From positions 1,116,001 to 1,180,000 of the forward strand of contig JAYXKI010000015.1 in assembly GCA_037892935.1 (NCBI GenBank): DNA of 64,000 bases. Reading direction: 5' to 3'. A program made the translations under genes and the position numbers. The notes beneath the pieces were generated by a model. That model was not told the DNA's origin and did no database searches. It saw only the letters and a list, made by a program, of their open reading frames with translations. The DNA is from Phlebopus portentosus (lineage: Eukaryota; Basidiomycota; Agaricomycetes; Boletales; Boletinellaceae). This document shows, piece by piece, positions 39,269 through 50,683 of the stretch (the stretch's first letter is position 1; each line of letters begins with the position of its first letter).

Positions 39269-40453
39269 ATGCGTGCATCCGTATCTCTCACATCATTTTT
39301 TTCGTCTCTACGGAGCCCGACCCTATCTTCGAGTATGCTCACCCCCATTATTCGGATCATTAGCCCAACGGATCCTACATCTGCGCGTCTCTCAGCCGGT
39401 CCTGTCGGTATCCGTCGCTGGCGCGGGGCTAGAGGTACTCTGGGAGATCTCACACTGCAACTGCCAAGTCAAGGCTTAACAAGTGGTGCGCGTTTGGCAC
39501 TTGCACGACAGGGTTGTGCTACAGGAAGTTTTAGACTTAATTGCGCGGAGAGCCTTTACGTGAAGGATGAGAGAGGGCTGGCTATGTTCCAGAGAATAGA
39601 ATTGGAGGAGGAATTGGATAAGGCTCGTCTTGGGCTGCGCGAACGACCGCCTATGCTGGCGACTGGTAGTGCTCCGGAGAACTCGGAGGAGCTAACAAAC
39701 GTTGCTCTCGATACTATCACGACCACAGCTGACTCGGCTGACCAACCGAGCCGGAAGACAAGAAGACCATCGCTACGAACGCAGAAGAGGAACATGCTTG
39801 CTAGCCAAGGCATGCGATTTGACTCTGGCGGACTATCGAGTTGTGTTACGTTTACTGAAGGACTCTGTCATCTGGAGGACTACGTTCGAGCTAGTGAGAA
39901 CAACGATTCTGCAGCAAGCGATTTTCCGACTGTCCATTCTGAGCAAGAGATTATCGACCTCGTAGCTACTGGTGAGACCCCGAAGTTGTCTTGGCTTGAC
40001 TCTCTCCGTAAAAAGACCTTTGCGGCTGCCGCTGATAAATCTTCTGGACTCAAGAAGAGACGATCGACGAACGAGATTTCCCGGTCATTCTCTTGCGTGG
40101 ACATAAGCGCATCTTTATCCGAGGTTGATTTGACTTTCAGCGTCGATACGGCGTCCTCGAGCTCGGAAGATTCAAGCCATATGATGGAAGGACAGATGAA
40201 AAGCCTGCTTTGCCAATCTCCAGAAGATGACGAGGTTGATAGCACGTCCACTGGTACACTGCGCCGCGAAGGTTCCTGGACTCGTCTCCGACGCAGATTC
40301 TCTAGGCGACTGTCGATTTTAAAGAACCTGAACCTACCAGTCGACGATCAAGCACTAGACAGCCCAACAAGTATCGCATCCGGGCTTTTTCAGATTATCC
40401 AACAAGGAGTAGCATCGAATTTCTCTCAACCCAAGCTACATGTCTACAGGTGA
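39269..40453 (+). CDS. hypothetical protein, Ser/Arg-rich, no recognised domain
   Basis: A single open frame of 394 residues begins at an ATG ~320 bp from the divergent ADAL gene. The N-terminus is rich in Ser, Arg and Thr (SLTSFFSSLRSPTLSSS), so mitochondrial targeting is possible. The middle and C-terminal parts are mixed-charge and likely disordered, with a basic run RRFSRRLSILK near residue 355 that looks like a phosphorylation-prone segment. No catalytic motif, membrane span or family was recognised. Codon use looks normal and the opposite-strand frames are shorter, which supports it as a gene, but the start and the absence of introns are unproven. Confidence 0.6.
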   Translation: MRASVSLTSFFSSLRSPTLSSSMLTPIIRIISPTDPTSARLSAGPVGIRRWRGARGTLGDLTLQLPSQGLTSGARLALARQGCATGSFRLNCAESLYVKDERGLAMFQRIELEEELDKARLGLRERPPMLATGSAPENSEELTNVALDTITTTADSADQPSRKTRRPSLRTQKRNMLASQGMRFDSGGLSSCVTFTEGLCHLEDYVRASENNDSAASDFPTVHSEQEIIDLVATGETPKLSWLDSLRKKTFAAAADKSSGLKKRRSTNEISRSFSCVDISASLSEVDLTFSVDTASSSSEDSSHMMEGQMKSLLCQSPEDDEVDSTSTGTLRREGSWTRLRRRFSRRLSILKNLNLPVDDQALDSPTSIASGLFQIIQQGVASNFSQPKLHVYR

Positions 40454-40647
40454 CAGGACTCCCTCTTCCATTATCAACTTCTTTCATCGTGGGTTTGAAT
40501 GTTTTCGTGGTCCTCCCTTGTCGTCATTCAGTCTCTGCATTTGTAACTGTATCACGCGCATGATTTTCCTGCTGAATCGCAAAAATTACCTTGTTCTCTT
40601 CTATTAACGCTGTGCATTCGAAGAATCAGGAAATGGACTTGAAAGGT

Positions 40648-42255
40648 TCAGTAGACAGGAAAGCCCGGATCAACATCCGCAGCCCAGCTCCTTAGACCTC
40701 CGATAAGATCTGCGACTTCGGCATCGCCGCTGTCTCTGAATGCATCTGCGGCAATTTGGGAGTCGTTACCCAATCGACAGACGAAGACTGTGAGTGGCTT
40801 CTTGTCAACCGAATGATTTAACACGGGTCCGGCTTTTGAAGTAAGTAAAGGCGAGGCGACGAGCTCTGATAACGGTACATCTACGCAAGCATCACAGTAA
40901 GCTAGTGAATCTAGTGTATTCAAAAACCTAATGCTTACTCTGGGAACCAGGGAGATGGCATATGCCAAATTCTACGGGACTCCGCACGTCTACTATTCGT
41001 ACTGAGTTATTATCATTTCTTAATCGTTTGCTCAGTTCCTATTATTCGGCACGATTGTAATAGTCGTCAGAAAGTTTGCCAAGTTTACACATCGATTCAG
41101 ACATACGTTTGCACTTATCCGTCTTCGTGAGCCATCCGTAACTAGTCCGCGCTCGACCCAGTCTGGTCTAGGTCCACCACAGAAAGCGACATAGTCGAGC
41201 TCAGATATCTTTCCGATTCGCTCCCCCTCTTCGCCGCAAGCAGGACAATTCTTCCTTCGTGAACGAAGTTTGACACTTCGGAAGGGAGGAAAAGCAAGGG
41301 CGGAGTAGATCAGCAAAGAAGGTTTATGGTCTGCGTAGTGTGTCACGAATCAGAAATAAGTAATAAGGAGAAGAGTCGCATACCATGAAGACCGCATATA
41401 ACCTTGATCGCCTCAAGTGCCTGTAGGGAGCCAATGACGCCTGTAACAGCACCCAGTATGCCCATCTCTTCGCAACTTCCCTGCATCTCTGGCGCAGGCG
41501 GAGTTGGGAAAAGGCATCTATAGCATGGGCCTCTCTCTTCTGTTCTATCAGTCTCCAAAGGGAGGTTGTATACGCAGAGTTGGCCATCGAGTCGCTGGGC
41601 TGCGCCGCTGACTAGCGGAAGCCCGAGACGCACACATGTATCCGAGAGGAGGTACCGAACGGGCGCATTGTCCGTGCAGTCAAGAATTACATTGTATTTC
41701 GAGAGGATATGTTCTGCATTGGAGGGATTGAGGGCTTCTTTGTATGTATCTGTGCGTACGGTGCTGTTCAATCTGGGATAAAAATAATTGCATAAGGACA
41801 AGGGTTTCAAGAAACTAAAAGCAGAGATGTACTTTTTGAGAGCCTGAGCCGCAGATTCTACTTTGGGCATCCCAAGTGTCTCTTCGGAATGAAGAACCTG
41901 TCTTTGTAGATTGGATAGCTCGACGAAGTCGTGGTCAACAATACCGATCCGGCCTGATTGTACGCATAAGACACATCTCATCGGGAGATCGTACCAGACA
42001 GAAACGCACCGACTCCAGTAGAGCATAGATATTGAAGCGCAGGACAACCGAGGCCTCCTGCGCCTACGACGAGCACGGAGGAGTTCTGTAATTTGACTTG
42101 AGCTGGATAGTTCCGCAACCAGGATTGTTATTACAGAAAGTTGAATTCATTGCTCAATGTCGGTGCACACCAGGAAGGCCCAGTCCATCTATGATCATCT
42201 GGCGGCCATATCGCCGATAGTCTGACAACGACGAGAGTGCGAGGGATGAGGCCAT
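40648..42255 (-). CDS. UBA4: Uba4/MOCS3-type adenylyltransferase and sulfurtransferase
   Basis: Seven exons on the minus strand: 42255..42171, 42102..42010, 41953..41833, 41772..41384, 41330..41107, 41038..40939, 40880..40648; 414 residues. The first two thirds are an E1-like domain: [13 protein letters not shown], the nucleotide site [31 protein letters not shown], and [10 protein letters not shown] and CPACGEEG as the two zinc CxxC pairs. [15 protein letters not shown] carries the conserved cysteine. The C-terminal third is a rhodanese domain ([23 protein letters not shown]) with the persulfide cysteine in VCRLGNDSQ (about residue 372). Uba4 activates Urm1 for tRNA wobble-uridine thiolation and protein urmylation. 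The MOCS3 role in molybdenum cofactor synthesis may apply as well. It is divergent from COX10. Confidence 0.95.
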
Positions 42256-42469
42256 GGTGAAAGTAAGTAAAATGTAAATGATTTATATGTAATCTGTGTG
42301 ATAATCGCATTGTTCTTGCGATTAGTGTCGTTTTCTCACGACTAGAATTTTGGACCCGGGAGTTCGCGTCCGGAACATTGAAAGTCGGCGAGGAACGTCA
42401 AGGTGCGTCGTGAAAAATGTTTCATTAAAATCGAGAAAATTTCACAAAATAATTTCCAGGCATGTAAGG
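42256..42469. promoter_or_regulatory. divergent promoter region, UBA4 and COX10
   Basis: Only 214 bases separate the two start codons, so both promoters must share this segment. The COX10 frame is open back to 42350 without an ATG. Confidence 0.45.
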
Positions 42470-43822
42470 ATGCCCACTCTATTCCGAGGCATCCTTCGAA
42501 TACATTGCTTTGGGCATTCTTCAAGATTATCGAGTTTGCCATCGCGACGTAGCTCGTCAACCGCCTCTGCTGCGTTCACTTCGTACTTCTGGCGGAACGA
42601 CCAATGGTCGCCAATTGCACGACGGCGAATACAAACGCCTCGACGAGATGTTGCTATCCAATCTCAGACGATGGCTGCGGCTGCGGCTGCCGTCGCACCG
42701 TCACCCTCGCTGTCCGAGACGGTCCTCAGCACTCTCGCACTCCAGTCCTCCTCTTACCCGCCTTCTGTCTCTGAAGTGCTTTACAAACCAATACCTCCGT
42801 TAACACTCCCTAGGCTACTCTCTATCTATTCACAACTGTCAAAATCACGATTATCGGTGTTGATTGTCCTAACAGCCATGTCCTCCGTCGCGCTTTCGCC
42901 CCTGCCTACTACGGTTCCCGTCCTGCTCTCTACAGCCCTCGGGACGGCCCTGTGTAGTGCTTCTGCGAACGCACTGAACGAGCTTCAGGAAGTGCCGTTT
43001 GATGCTCAGATGGCGAGGACGAGGAACCGACCGCTCGTGCGACATGCCATTTCGCCTGCCCATGCAATGGGTTTTGCGATTGTAACGGGGGTAACGGGTC
43101 CAGCGCTTTTATGGACTTGTGTAAACCCGACAACGGCGATTTTAGGCGCAGCGAACATCGCCCTATACGCGGGTGCTTACACGTACCTTAAACGAAGGAG
43201 CATCGCGAATACGTGGGTTGGCGCCGTCGTTGGCGGGATACCACCCGTGATGGGCTGGACGGCCTGTGGAGGACATATTCTTCCCTCAGCAGACTATCCT
43301 ATACAACTATTCTTGCCCTTTACATCTGTGTCTCTTCCGCCGGCACTCGCGGACAACCCGCTCGCACTTCTAGCGCTGTTCATGTTTCTCTACAGCTGGC
43401 AATTCCCGCACTTCAACTCCCTCGCGTTCCTTGTGCGCGAGTCGTACGCTAAGGCCGGTTATCGCATGCTGAGCGTCATCTCTCCCTCTCGAAATGCTGC
43501 CGTCGCGCTCCGACATGCGATCTTGATGGTCCCACTTTGCAGCGTATTGTTCCCGTTGAGTGGGCTTGTAGGATGGGGCTTTGCATTGACGAGTTTGGTG
43601 CCTAATCTCATTTGCGTCCGACATGCATATACATTCTGGCGTGTAGGCGGGAATAGCGAGAAAGCTGCGCGGAAATTGTTTTATACGTGTTTGTGGTACC
43701 TCCCTGTGGTCATGGGTCTTCTGATGGTGCACAAAAACGGACTCGATTGGACTGGCTGGTTGAGGAAAAACGAGTCGGATGGGCCAAACGAGAAGGAGAA
43801 GGCAAAGGAGGAGAATGTCTGA
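42470..43822 (+). CDS. COX10: protoheme IX farnesyltransferase, mitochondrial (COX10)
   Basis: Single exon; 450 residues from the first in-frame ATG. The N-terminus is Arg/Ser-rich with few acids (MPTLFRGILRIHCFGHSSR), as expected for a mitochondrial presequence. The UbiA-family core follows: LSKSRLSVLIVLTAM opens the first membrane segment, and the prenyl-diphosphate-binding region reads NALNELQEVPFDAQMARTRN, then RPL. A second region contains YTYLKRRSIANTWVGAVVGG and PPVMGW. About seven to eight hydrophobic spans are visible. The enzyme makes heme O from protoheme, the first step to heme A for cytochrome c oxidase, in the inner mitochondrial membrane. The C-terminal Lys/Glu-rich tail (EKEKAKEENV) is short and likely exposed. 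Confidence 0.95.
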   Translation: MPTLFRGILRIHCFGHSSRLSSLPSRRSSSTASAAFTSYFWRNDQWSPIARRRIQTPRRDVAIQSQTMAAAAAAVAPSPSLSETVLSTLALQSSSYPPSVSEVLYKPIPPLTLPRLLSIYSQLSKSRLSVLIVLTAMSSVALSPLPTTVPVLLSTALGTALCSASANALNELQEVPFDAQMARTRNRPLVRHAISPAHAMGFAIVTGVTGPALLWTCVNPTTAILGAANIALYAGAYTYLKRRSIANTWVGAVVGGIPPVMGWTACGGHILPSADYPIQLFLPFTSVSLPPALADNPLALLALFMFLYSWQFPHFNSLAFLVRESYAKAGYRMLSVISPSRNAAVALRHAILMVPLCSVLFPLSGLVGWGFALTSLVPNLICVRHAYTFWRVGGNSEKAARKLFYTCLWYLPVVMGLLMVHKNGLDWTGWLRKNESDGPNEKEKAKEENV

Positions 43823-43882
43823 TGGTATTGCCGTTGCTAATGTATGTACGATAGGATAATACTATTACAAGATAATCGAATG

Positions 43883-44907
43883 CTATGTCTTTGGCGTTTT
43901 TCGTCTTGCCTCCCGTGCTTTCTTGAGCGCCTCAACGCGCGCTTTCAGTCGCCCGACTCGTTCGTCTGCCTCTTCTTGTGCTCGTTCCTGAAGATGCAAA
44001 ATTAGTATATTTCTTATGGACTGAGTTGCGAACGTACCTCTTCTAATATTCGGTCCATGATCAGCTCGCGCTCTTCCTGCTCCTTCCGTAGCCGCTTCTC
44101 TTCCTCCGTCTCCTCCTTCTTCTCTTCTAGTTCAGCACCGTTCGCATCTCCTGTGACCCCTTCTGGGAATCCGTTCGCGTTGGTAGCGACCAGCTCTGGT
44201 TCTGCGGCGACAGTTGCGCGCTCGAACGCCGCCCGACGGTCGTCTTCTTGTTCCTCTTCTACAATAGTTGTAGCCAGTAACGATGCTTGGAATTGCTCCC
44301 ATTCGAGATCGATCTGTGATTTTGGTTGGTCCTTTGCTGGTGGTTCGGGAGGGACAGCTTGGCTGTGTTCGTCTTCTTCGTCTAGTGTTGAGAGGACGGG
44401 TGCCTGTGATGGATCTGAGAAGAAGTCGGCTGGTAATGCGCCCGCTTGTGGACTCGGCCGCACTCCGTCAGGTTCCACGCTCGTCTTTCTCTTCTTCACA
44501 ATATTCGTCCCATTCTGCGGCGCATGAGCATCGTCGACATCCATCTCATCACCAGCCTCCGCCTTCCTCTTCCCCAGCTTCTTCATTTCCTTCACTCTTT
44601 CCGCCTCTTCCAAAGCCTTCATGTTCCTTACAGCAACACGATGTGCCTTGCTTCCGATGTGTCCTTCCCACATCGCTGCGGTCTTTATGGATATTCCACA
44701 CGCCGAGCATCGGAGCTGCCCCGTTGAAGTGTAGGAAGCGTATGGGTGGCTAATACGCGCCTCGGACTCTTGGCGCCTTGCGCGTAAAAGGGAGCGGGCG
44801 TCGGCCATCTGTGCGCCTACTCGTAGGTGGTTCTTAGCTGGACGAAGTGTTGTAGTCTTGAAGATCGGCGCTGATCGACGTTGTGGTGATCGCGCTGGCA
44901 TGGTCAC
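43883..44907 (-). CDS. ZNF830/CCDC16-like zinc-finger coiled-coil protein
   Basis: Exons 44907..44038 and 43987..43883 on the minus strand; 324 residues. Near residue 70 is a C2H2-type finger, CSACGISIKTAAMWEGH, with the second His in SKAH, of the kind found in RNA-binding U1/matrin-like fingers. The middle is Lys-rich with a likely nuclear signal (VKKRKTS), then an acidic stretch with DLEWEQFQASLL. The C-terminus is a long charged helix (EEKRLRKEQEERELIMDRI, then the LKARVEALKKAREARRK tail). This layout matches ZNF830, a nuclear protein linked to pre-mRNA splicing and genome stability. Family assignment rests on layout and the finger, not on catalytic residues. It is divergent from TIM13 with ~145 bp between starts. 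Confidence 0.8.
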
Positions 44908-45052
44908 GTGCGAGACGGAGGAGGAAGCGAAAATTCGACTCTTTTAAACTCTCAAGTGCTCCGTGTCTTTCTGTGTAACGAGGTGTGTCGAGCAGTTCCT
45001 GTGTAACGAACACTATCTTAGTGTCTATTGGAACTATTAGGAAACTTAAAGC

Positions 45053-45615
45053 ATGTCGTCTCTCTTTGGGTCTACCTCTGGTCCTTCACCGGGCACTCCT
45101 GCGAATCCCGGTACGTGTCATTGTCTCGTATAGTTCTGCAAGTGCAAGGCTGAAGGCATTCATATCAATTACAGACATGCAAGCGCGTAAAGAAAAGTTC
45201 ATGACGCAAGTCCGGAACGAGCTTGCCTTGAGTGGTGCTCAGGAGCTCATCAATGTACGTGTTGCCAACTCCTGTCGAGCAAGACCGAAGAGCTTACAAT
45301 CCTCTTGTAGAAAATCAACGAGAAGTGCTTCGCAAAATGCATAACGAAACCGAGCACATCTTTGTCCAGCTCAGAGGAGGCACGTGTACTTCCCATTCAG
45401 AATGTGAATCAAGGTTCCGGTGTACTGACAAACAACTGGAAATTAGACATGTCTTTCGAGGTGTATGGATAGGTACATGGAAGCTTGTGCGTATTCTTCA
45501 CTATTTCTTGTGACAAGTGGAGGTGCTCACTTTGCCGCCGTTAGTCAACATTGTTAGCAGGACGTACTCTGCTCGTCTCGCACGAGAGCGTATCGAGGGA
45601 ACCTTTGATAATTAA
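45053..45615 (+). CDS. TIM13: mitochondrial inner-membrane-space chaperone Tim13
   Basis: Exons 45053..45110, 45175..45254, 45311..45379, 45447..45486, 45545..45615; 105 residues. The twin CX3C motifs of the small Tims are CFAKC and CLSRC, separated by 16 residues (ITKPSTSLSSSEET), and the C-terminal part reads DRYMEAFNIVSRTY. The N-terminal QVRNELALSGAQELIN is typical of Tim13. Together with Tim8 it carries hydrophobic precursors across the intermembrane space. The third intron (45380-45446) needs a GC donor, GCACGT. Only this choice keeps both CX3C motifs in one frame, as the nearby GT sites give the wrong phase. The start follows the family length. Confidence 0.93.
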
Positions 45616-46204
45616 TCTTACCTACAGTATAATTTTGCATAGATATCCGCATCCGTCCCGAAATTGCATGCTGCGCATTCTCTTATTTGCATATCACGTC
45701 AACTCTCGATTCAACCGCTCAAGCTGCGAGCAGGGCCCTGCTACATTGCTATGCTTTTGAGAAATTGGCATTGACCCGCGGACACATATTTTCATGAAAA
45801 CAGATGAACTATTTCACCAAATTAGCTCACTCTAATAAACCGAAATAAAATGAGGGACCTCTTCTTTATTGTATTCTAAATTGCATCCGGAGTCGGGGGG
45901 TTAATACCACACAATATGTCGGAAAGTCGTCTAGTTCGAGAGGATTTTACTACCATTACAATGTTGCGTCAAAGAGCTTGCACAGCGTGGCCATAAAGTA
46001 AACACTGCTGATTGACTAGCCATTTGCAGGTCACTCGAATTTTATAGTTACAGATGTACGAAGAGCGCCTTGAAAGAGTCGCACGGCTGAAACATCACAC
46101 ATATTCGAACAGCGTTACGAGCGGGAGACTTGCTGTCTTTCGGGGCGATCGGTGCGTTGTCAAGTATAATCGCGGTCTGCAACGTAATGGTATAGAGTGT
46201 TCCC
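45616..46204. other. convergent region between TIM13 and the DNAJC21-like gene
   Basis: No gene is seen. Short open frames exist but lack support. It holds the 3' UTRs of both neighbours. Confidence 0.45.
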
Positions 46205-48299
46205 CTATCGCTTCTTGCCTTTCGCCGTCCCAGCACCCGCTCCCTTCTTGGACGCTCCACGATTTGCTGATGGTACGGCTGAAACAGCTAGTGCATGCCC
46301 AGTCTTGTTAATGTGTTCGAAGAGCTTTGTGCGCGAGGGGAATGCAGCACTGCACACATTGCATACCTAGTCGATGGCCCTTGTAAGCGTCTTATATTCA
46401 TGATATGATGGAGCAACGTACCTGCTCACCAGGCACGCTCGCTGCCTCAGCCTCCGCTCTGGCCTTCTTCGCAGCTTCTCGAGCACGGCGCTTCTCTTTC
46501 TTCGATAGCTCAGATCTTGCGTCGGCTCGTGCTCGTCCATCCGGCTCTCCGTCGGGCTCCTGGTCTACGCCTCGTTCTTCCGAGCCGGCGTGTCCATCTA
46601 GATAATGATCTGACGGGAGAAACTGTTTTGCGCCTTTCTTGTCTTTCTTCTGGCGGGATTTTGAGACAATTTCTGGTCCCGACTCGATGTCTGATTCGCG
46701 ATCGACTTGTGTGGCAGAAGGTTTGGAAGATGCTTCATTTGCACCGTTGTCCGTCTGACTAGCAGTTGGACTTCGCGGCGGTTCTTCTGTTTCATTCTCT
46801 GCGGTATTCACTTTGGCAGAAACATCGCCGTCGTCTAGGTCTTGGCCTTCCCTTTCAGCGTCGTTATCGGACTGCGCAAGTCCCAGCTCCTCTTCTTCAG
46901 CTTGCATTACTGCACGAAGAAGCTCCATCTCCTTCAAGTGCTTTTTACTTCGTGCATGGCTATCCCACGCAGCCTCACTTCGGAATGTCTTCCGACACGC
47001 AACGCATTCATAGACTTCTTCCCCTTCCTCGGAGCCCGAGCCATCTTCACCGGCCGCAGTTGTCTTGCGCGAGCGAGCACCTTCCGCTGCAGCCCATTCT
47101 TCCCCTACGTCTGGCGCGTTTGCAAGAAGGTTCACATCCTGCCAGGCCTGCGGGACGAATGTTGAAACGGTAGGTTTGAGCTTGGATGAGGAGGGTGTGG
47201 AAGTTCCGGAGCCACCTCGCGGCGTTGAGGCCTTGGCGGCGGCGACAGCGGCTTGTTGGGCGAGATGCGCTTTGTATCTCGGGTCACGCTTGCGAATAAA
47301 TTTTACCAGTTGCTATAGAGAACGATTTAGCTGATTATGATTTAATGATACTTCTATAGTAGAAGAATGAACATACCCTGACAGTATCATTGTATTCTTT
47401 ACGGGCCGTTTCACGCGCCTTCTTGTTGTCCCGCTCCATATGGCGCCGGATCTGTCGGTCAGGAGCCTCGTTAAGGTTCCACTGCTCTGCCCAGACGAAA
47501 TCCTTTGCGGTAGCGAATCCGAGCCAAAAGTTGTAGAAGTATCGTGCACCCTCTTTGGGACCTGTATCTCCGCGTCCAGCGGGCCCATTCCATGTCCATG
47601 TAGAATCTCCGAATGAAGGATAGTCGGATGGAGAATGAGATGTAATGGCACATTCGTCAGAGGCAAGACGATTGAAAAGGTTTCGGTAGAGTGTAAAGAA
47701 GCCCTAGAACAAGAGTCAATGGTAAGCCTTAGATATCAAGTCGATAGCAAGCTCAAGCATACACTATCACTGTCATCGAACCCAGTCCAACTTGACGGAT
47801 TGAAGAAAGGCGTTAAATGCCTTACGGTGAGTCCTCGATCACCTGGTCGTCCGCTGCCACCGCCGCGGCGGACCTCCTCAAAGACGGTTTCAGCATCAGG
47901 CTCGGGAACGAGTGAAGCGCGATGCGAGTCATACCATGCCCGTTCCTGGATCACGATTAATGATCGGTATTTCGTGAGTGCCGTGTGGAACTCACTTGTT
48001 CATCGCTCAGGACCTATCGCAGAGTGTGCGTTGCCTGGTGTCAGTGAGCTCTTTGGGAAGCGTCCATGTGCTAAGCAGACAATGCGTACCTCGTACGCCT
48101 GCTGAATCGCAGCAAATCGCTTAGTTGCCGCCTCGACGTCGCCAGCATTCTTGTCCGGATGGTGCTTGAGTGCGAGTCTCCTGAAAGATCGCTTGATCTC
48201 ATCCGCCGTGGCGTCTTCGCTCACTTCGAGCAATGCGTAATAGTCTTCTGGACCTTCCTGCTCTCGTGGGGCATTATGCCGAGACTCATTTGCGCCCAT
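46205..48299 (-). CDS. JJJ1: DNAJC21/JJJ1-like J-domain co-chaperone
   Basis: Exons on the minus strand: 48299..48090, 48013..47996, 47945..47763, 47703..47377, 47312..46422, 46366..46205; 596 residues. The J domain has [20 protein letters not shown], then HHPDK with the catalytic HPD. Its last turn (VLSDEQ) is encoded by an 18-nt exon and joins ERAWYDSHR. The middle ([16 protein letters not shown], the Lys/Arg-rich [18 protein letters not shown]) is shared with Jjj1 and DNAJC21. Two C2H2 fingers follow: [17 protein letters not shown] and, at the C-terminus, [17 protein letters not shown]. Jjj1 recruits Hsp70 to late cytoplasmic 60S ribosomal particles, to release Arx1. The long acidic, Ser-rich linker between the fingers is typical. 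Confidence 0.94.
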
Positions 48300-48684
48300 A
48301 GATTTTGTACTTTTTGAAGGAAATAAAGATTATGGCGGCGGGAGGCAGAAGCCTGCGTCAGTCGCGTCGATCACCTCTAAAGTTTATCAATTTAAATTTC
48401 TTCGGAATTTGCCTAATTTGCCATGACCGTTTAACATTTGTCAATTTATAAAATGGATAATATGCTGCAAGGTACAGGGCTTAAGATGGACATGCAAAGA
48501 GTTGTAGAGAAGTAGAGGAGACGGTTTGATTACAGAAACCGAGCCCGCAGGTCTACTCTTCCTTTTTCCGGGACCGGAAAGATAGTAAGGATTTAAGTTG
48601 CTGTATTCGCTCTCTCTCAAGGAAAAAGCTGTTGAAGACCAATCAGCTGACTGAGTTAACTCAGATTCGTTGTTAGGGAACAGC
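48300..48684. other. region between RFT1 end and the DNAJC21-like gene start
   Basis: No gene is seen. Both genes lie on the minus strand, so this segment carries the RFT1 3' UTR and the promoter of the DNAJC21-like gene. Confidence 0.5.
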
Positions 48685-50683
48685 CTACCACACAGCAAGT
48701 AGGGCAAGTCCACATGATGCTCCGACGCCGAGATGAAGAATGCATGGACGTGATCTGAGTACTCCTCGTCCCACGGACCGCGCGATGGCCTCTACTTTGA
48801 AAAGTCGGGCACTCAGACGCGTGACGAGTCCTGCGAATGCAAACGATAACATGACCGAAATCGGGGGCACGACATCCTTCCAGGATAACATTTTGATCCT
48901 GTGCTCGGCAGTTGTATGTTTATGGACCAAAGCTGAAATGAACTCGACGCAGTAAAGAATCCGAGCACCCAAATTTGCAATGTTCGCATATACAACGGCC
49001 GTATCGCCTAGTCCCCCGAAACTATACAGTGCCACGGTAAGTGTAATGTACACCGCGGAAGCTCCAGCCATCCACCTGTGGGGAGAACATGAATAGGAAG
49101 AAGTAGGGTCTACGAAAACTCCGATAACGTACTTAGACTGTCTGGCCAGGTCGTTTGATGATGCAACACTTGATACAAAGGCCTCGAGGATGCCATTCAC
49201 GGCCAGCACAGGTATGTACCACACCCAAGCTGATAGCACGGCTGGTGCACTCGTGGTCAGGTACCTAACTTGGGAGTGCTTTATCCGACGATCTGAGATC
49301 GAGTTCCACGCGGACCTACTTACCTGGGCGGAAGCAACACTGACAACATCATCGTCAAGTATGGCGGTGCTAGTGTCAGCAAGAAAAGGCTGAAGTGGGC
49401 GTAGAAAAGTAGCAAAGACCCCAGCCGGGTGAGCGAAGACTGGAGTGCACCGGCATCTAGGCCGCCGTTGGCTTTCGAAGGTAAGGTCTTCGAGAAGACT
49501 AGCCGGGAGGTCTCTTCAATGGGTTGAAAGAAGATTCGTGCAATTAGAGCGCCTGGGTGGGTGGAGTTACTGGCTCAGCTTCACGAAGACAACAGAAAAG
49601 AGTCTCAAAGAGGCGAAGAGCCTACCGTAGTTATTCGCTACAGCATAACCACCTTGATCCTTGAGAGGACTGATACGAGATATAATTAGCTGGAAGACAG
49701 CAGTCGTTTTATCAGCAAAAGCGGAGTGCCGAGAATTGTATAGCTACTTTGTCTCCCTCCGTCAGAATGTGCTTGACGAAGCCTTGTGCGGTCATCGCCA
49801 ACGAAACTTCTAGTAAATTTTCGTCGAAGAAGGAACGGAGCTTCAATGTTAAACATGTCAGCATTGATCCCCCTACCGAACTGAATTGTCCACTGAGTTA
49901 TTGGCCCGTTGTCAAGAAGAGTGGGAAAATACCTTTCATGCCCGTTGTTCCTTGACGAACGGAGGATTAACGATATTGATTTCCCGTACTCAGGAAGGTA
50001 TCCGAGAAGCAATGTTACCGAATATGATAACTGGCCAAGCGCAAACGCTACCAGCCCAAGGCTTCCTGTGTTTCTATACGAGGTATCAAAGGCAAGGACC
50101 GCGACTGTTACGATACTTTTGACGATGACAGCACTACCCTCGGCTCTGACTCGTACTGCAGAATTCAGCGCCTGCACAGATCTGATGTTTTCTCTCAGAA
50201 TAATGCTTATTTTCTAATTATATCATCCACATACCTTATGTGCATTGGTTCACTAAGCAGTTCCACGAAGGCAGCTAGTGTGTAAAGAAGCACACTGAGT
50301 TTGAAGAAAGGCTGCTGGATTGTTGCTTCCGATGCTGTATAAATGTAAATAGTCGACGTGACGGTGGATATGAAAATCCCAAAGTAGACCGGCAATAGTG
50401 CTATGTTCGATACGAGCAAGGAACCTCGTCTTTGCCCCCTTTTCTCCGTGTTGGTTCTTAGCAGAGTATTTCTAAATCCTTCTCTGCTGAGGAAAAGAAT
50501 AGTGTTGAGCAGAAGCTCGAGTTGGATTGATACAGTTCCGTAGACATCAGGGGAAGCTAGTCGCACTAGAGCTTGGTTGAGTGTAAATGTGACCAGCCTT
50601 GACAGCAGCTGTAGGCCCATAAGCGACGATGCTGATTTGAGGGCAGCATTTGTGAGATTGGGATGAGCGTCTTTTGAGTTCAT
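48685..50683 (-). CDS. RFT1: Rft1-family ER membrane protein (N-glycan lipid-oligosaccharide pathway)
   Basis: Exons on the minus strand: 50683..50235, 50193..49877, 49809..49748, 49689..49626, 49552..49324, 49264..49133, 49075..48685; 547 residues. The polytopic protein shows Rft1 landmarks: LLSRLVTFTLNQALVRL near the start, then SREGFRNTLLR, VKHILTEGDK, LKDQGGYAVANNYG and IARIFFQPIEETSR. The exon joining ITQWTIQF to EVSLAMTAQGF was chosen because only it restores the conserved LTEGDK frame. Many hydrophobic segments fit about 12 membrane spans. Rft1 is needed for the Man5GlcNAc2-PP-dolichol stage of N-glycosylation in the ER, though whether it is itself the flippase is debated. Its start codon lies 101 bp from that of the divergent RRP41 gene. 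Confidence 0.93.

Noticed and set aside
49748..49877. Frameshift in RFT1 between ITQWTIQF and the LTEGDK motif
   Set aside because: A 67-nt intron (GTAGGG donor, CTAG acceptor at 49810-49811) joins the two frames in phase, so no frameshift is needed.
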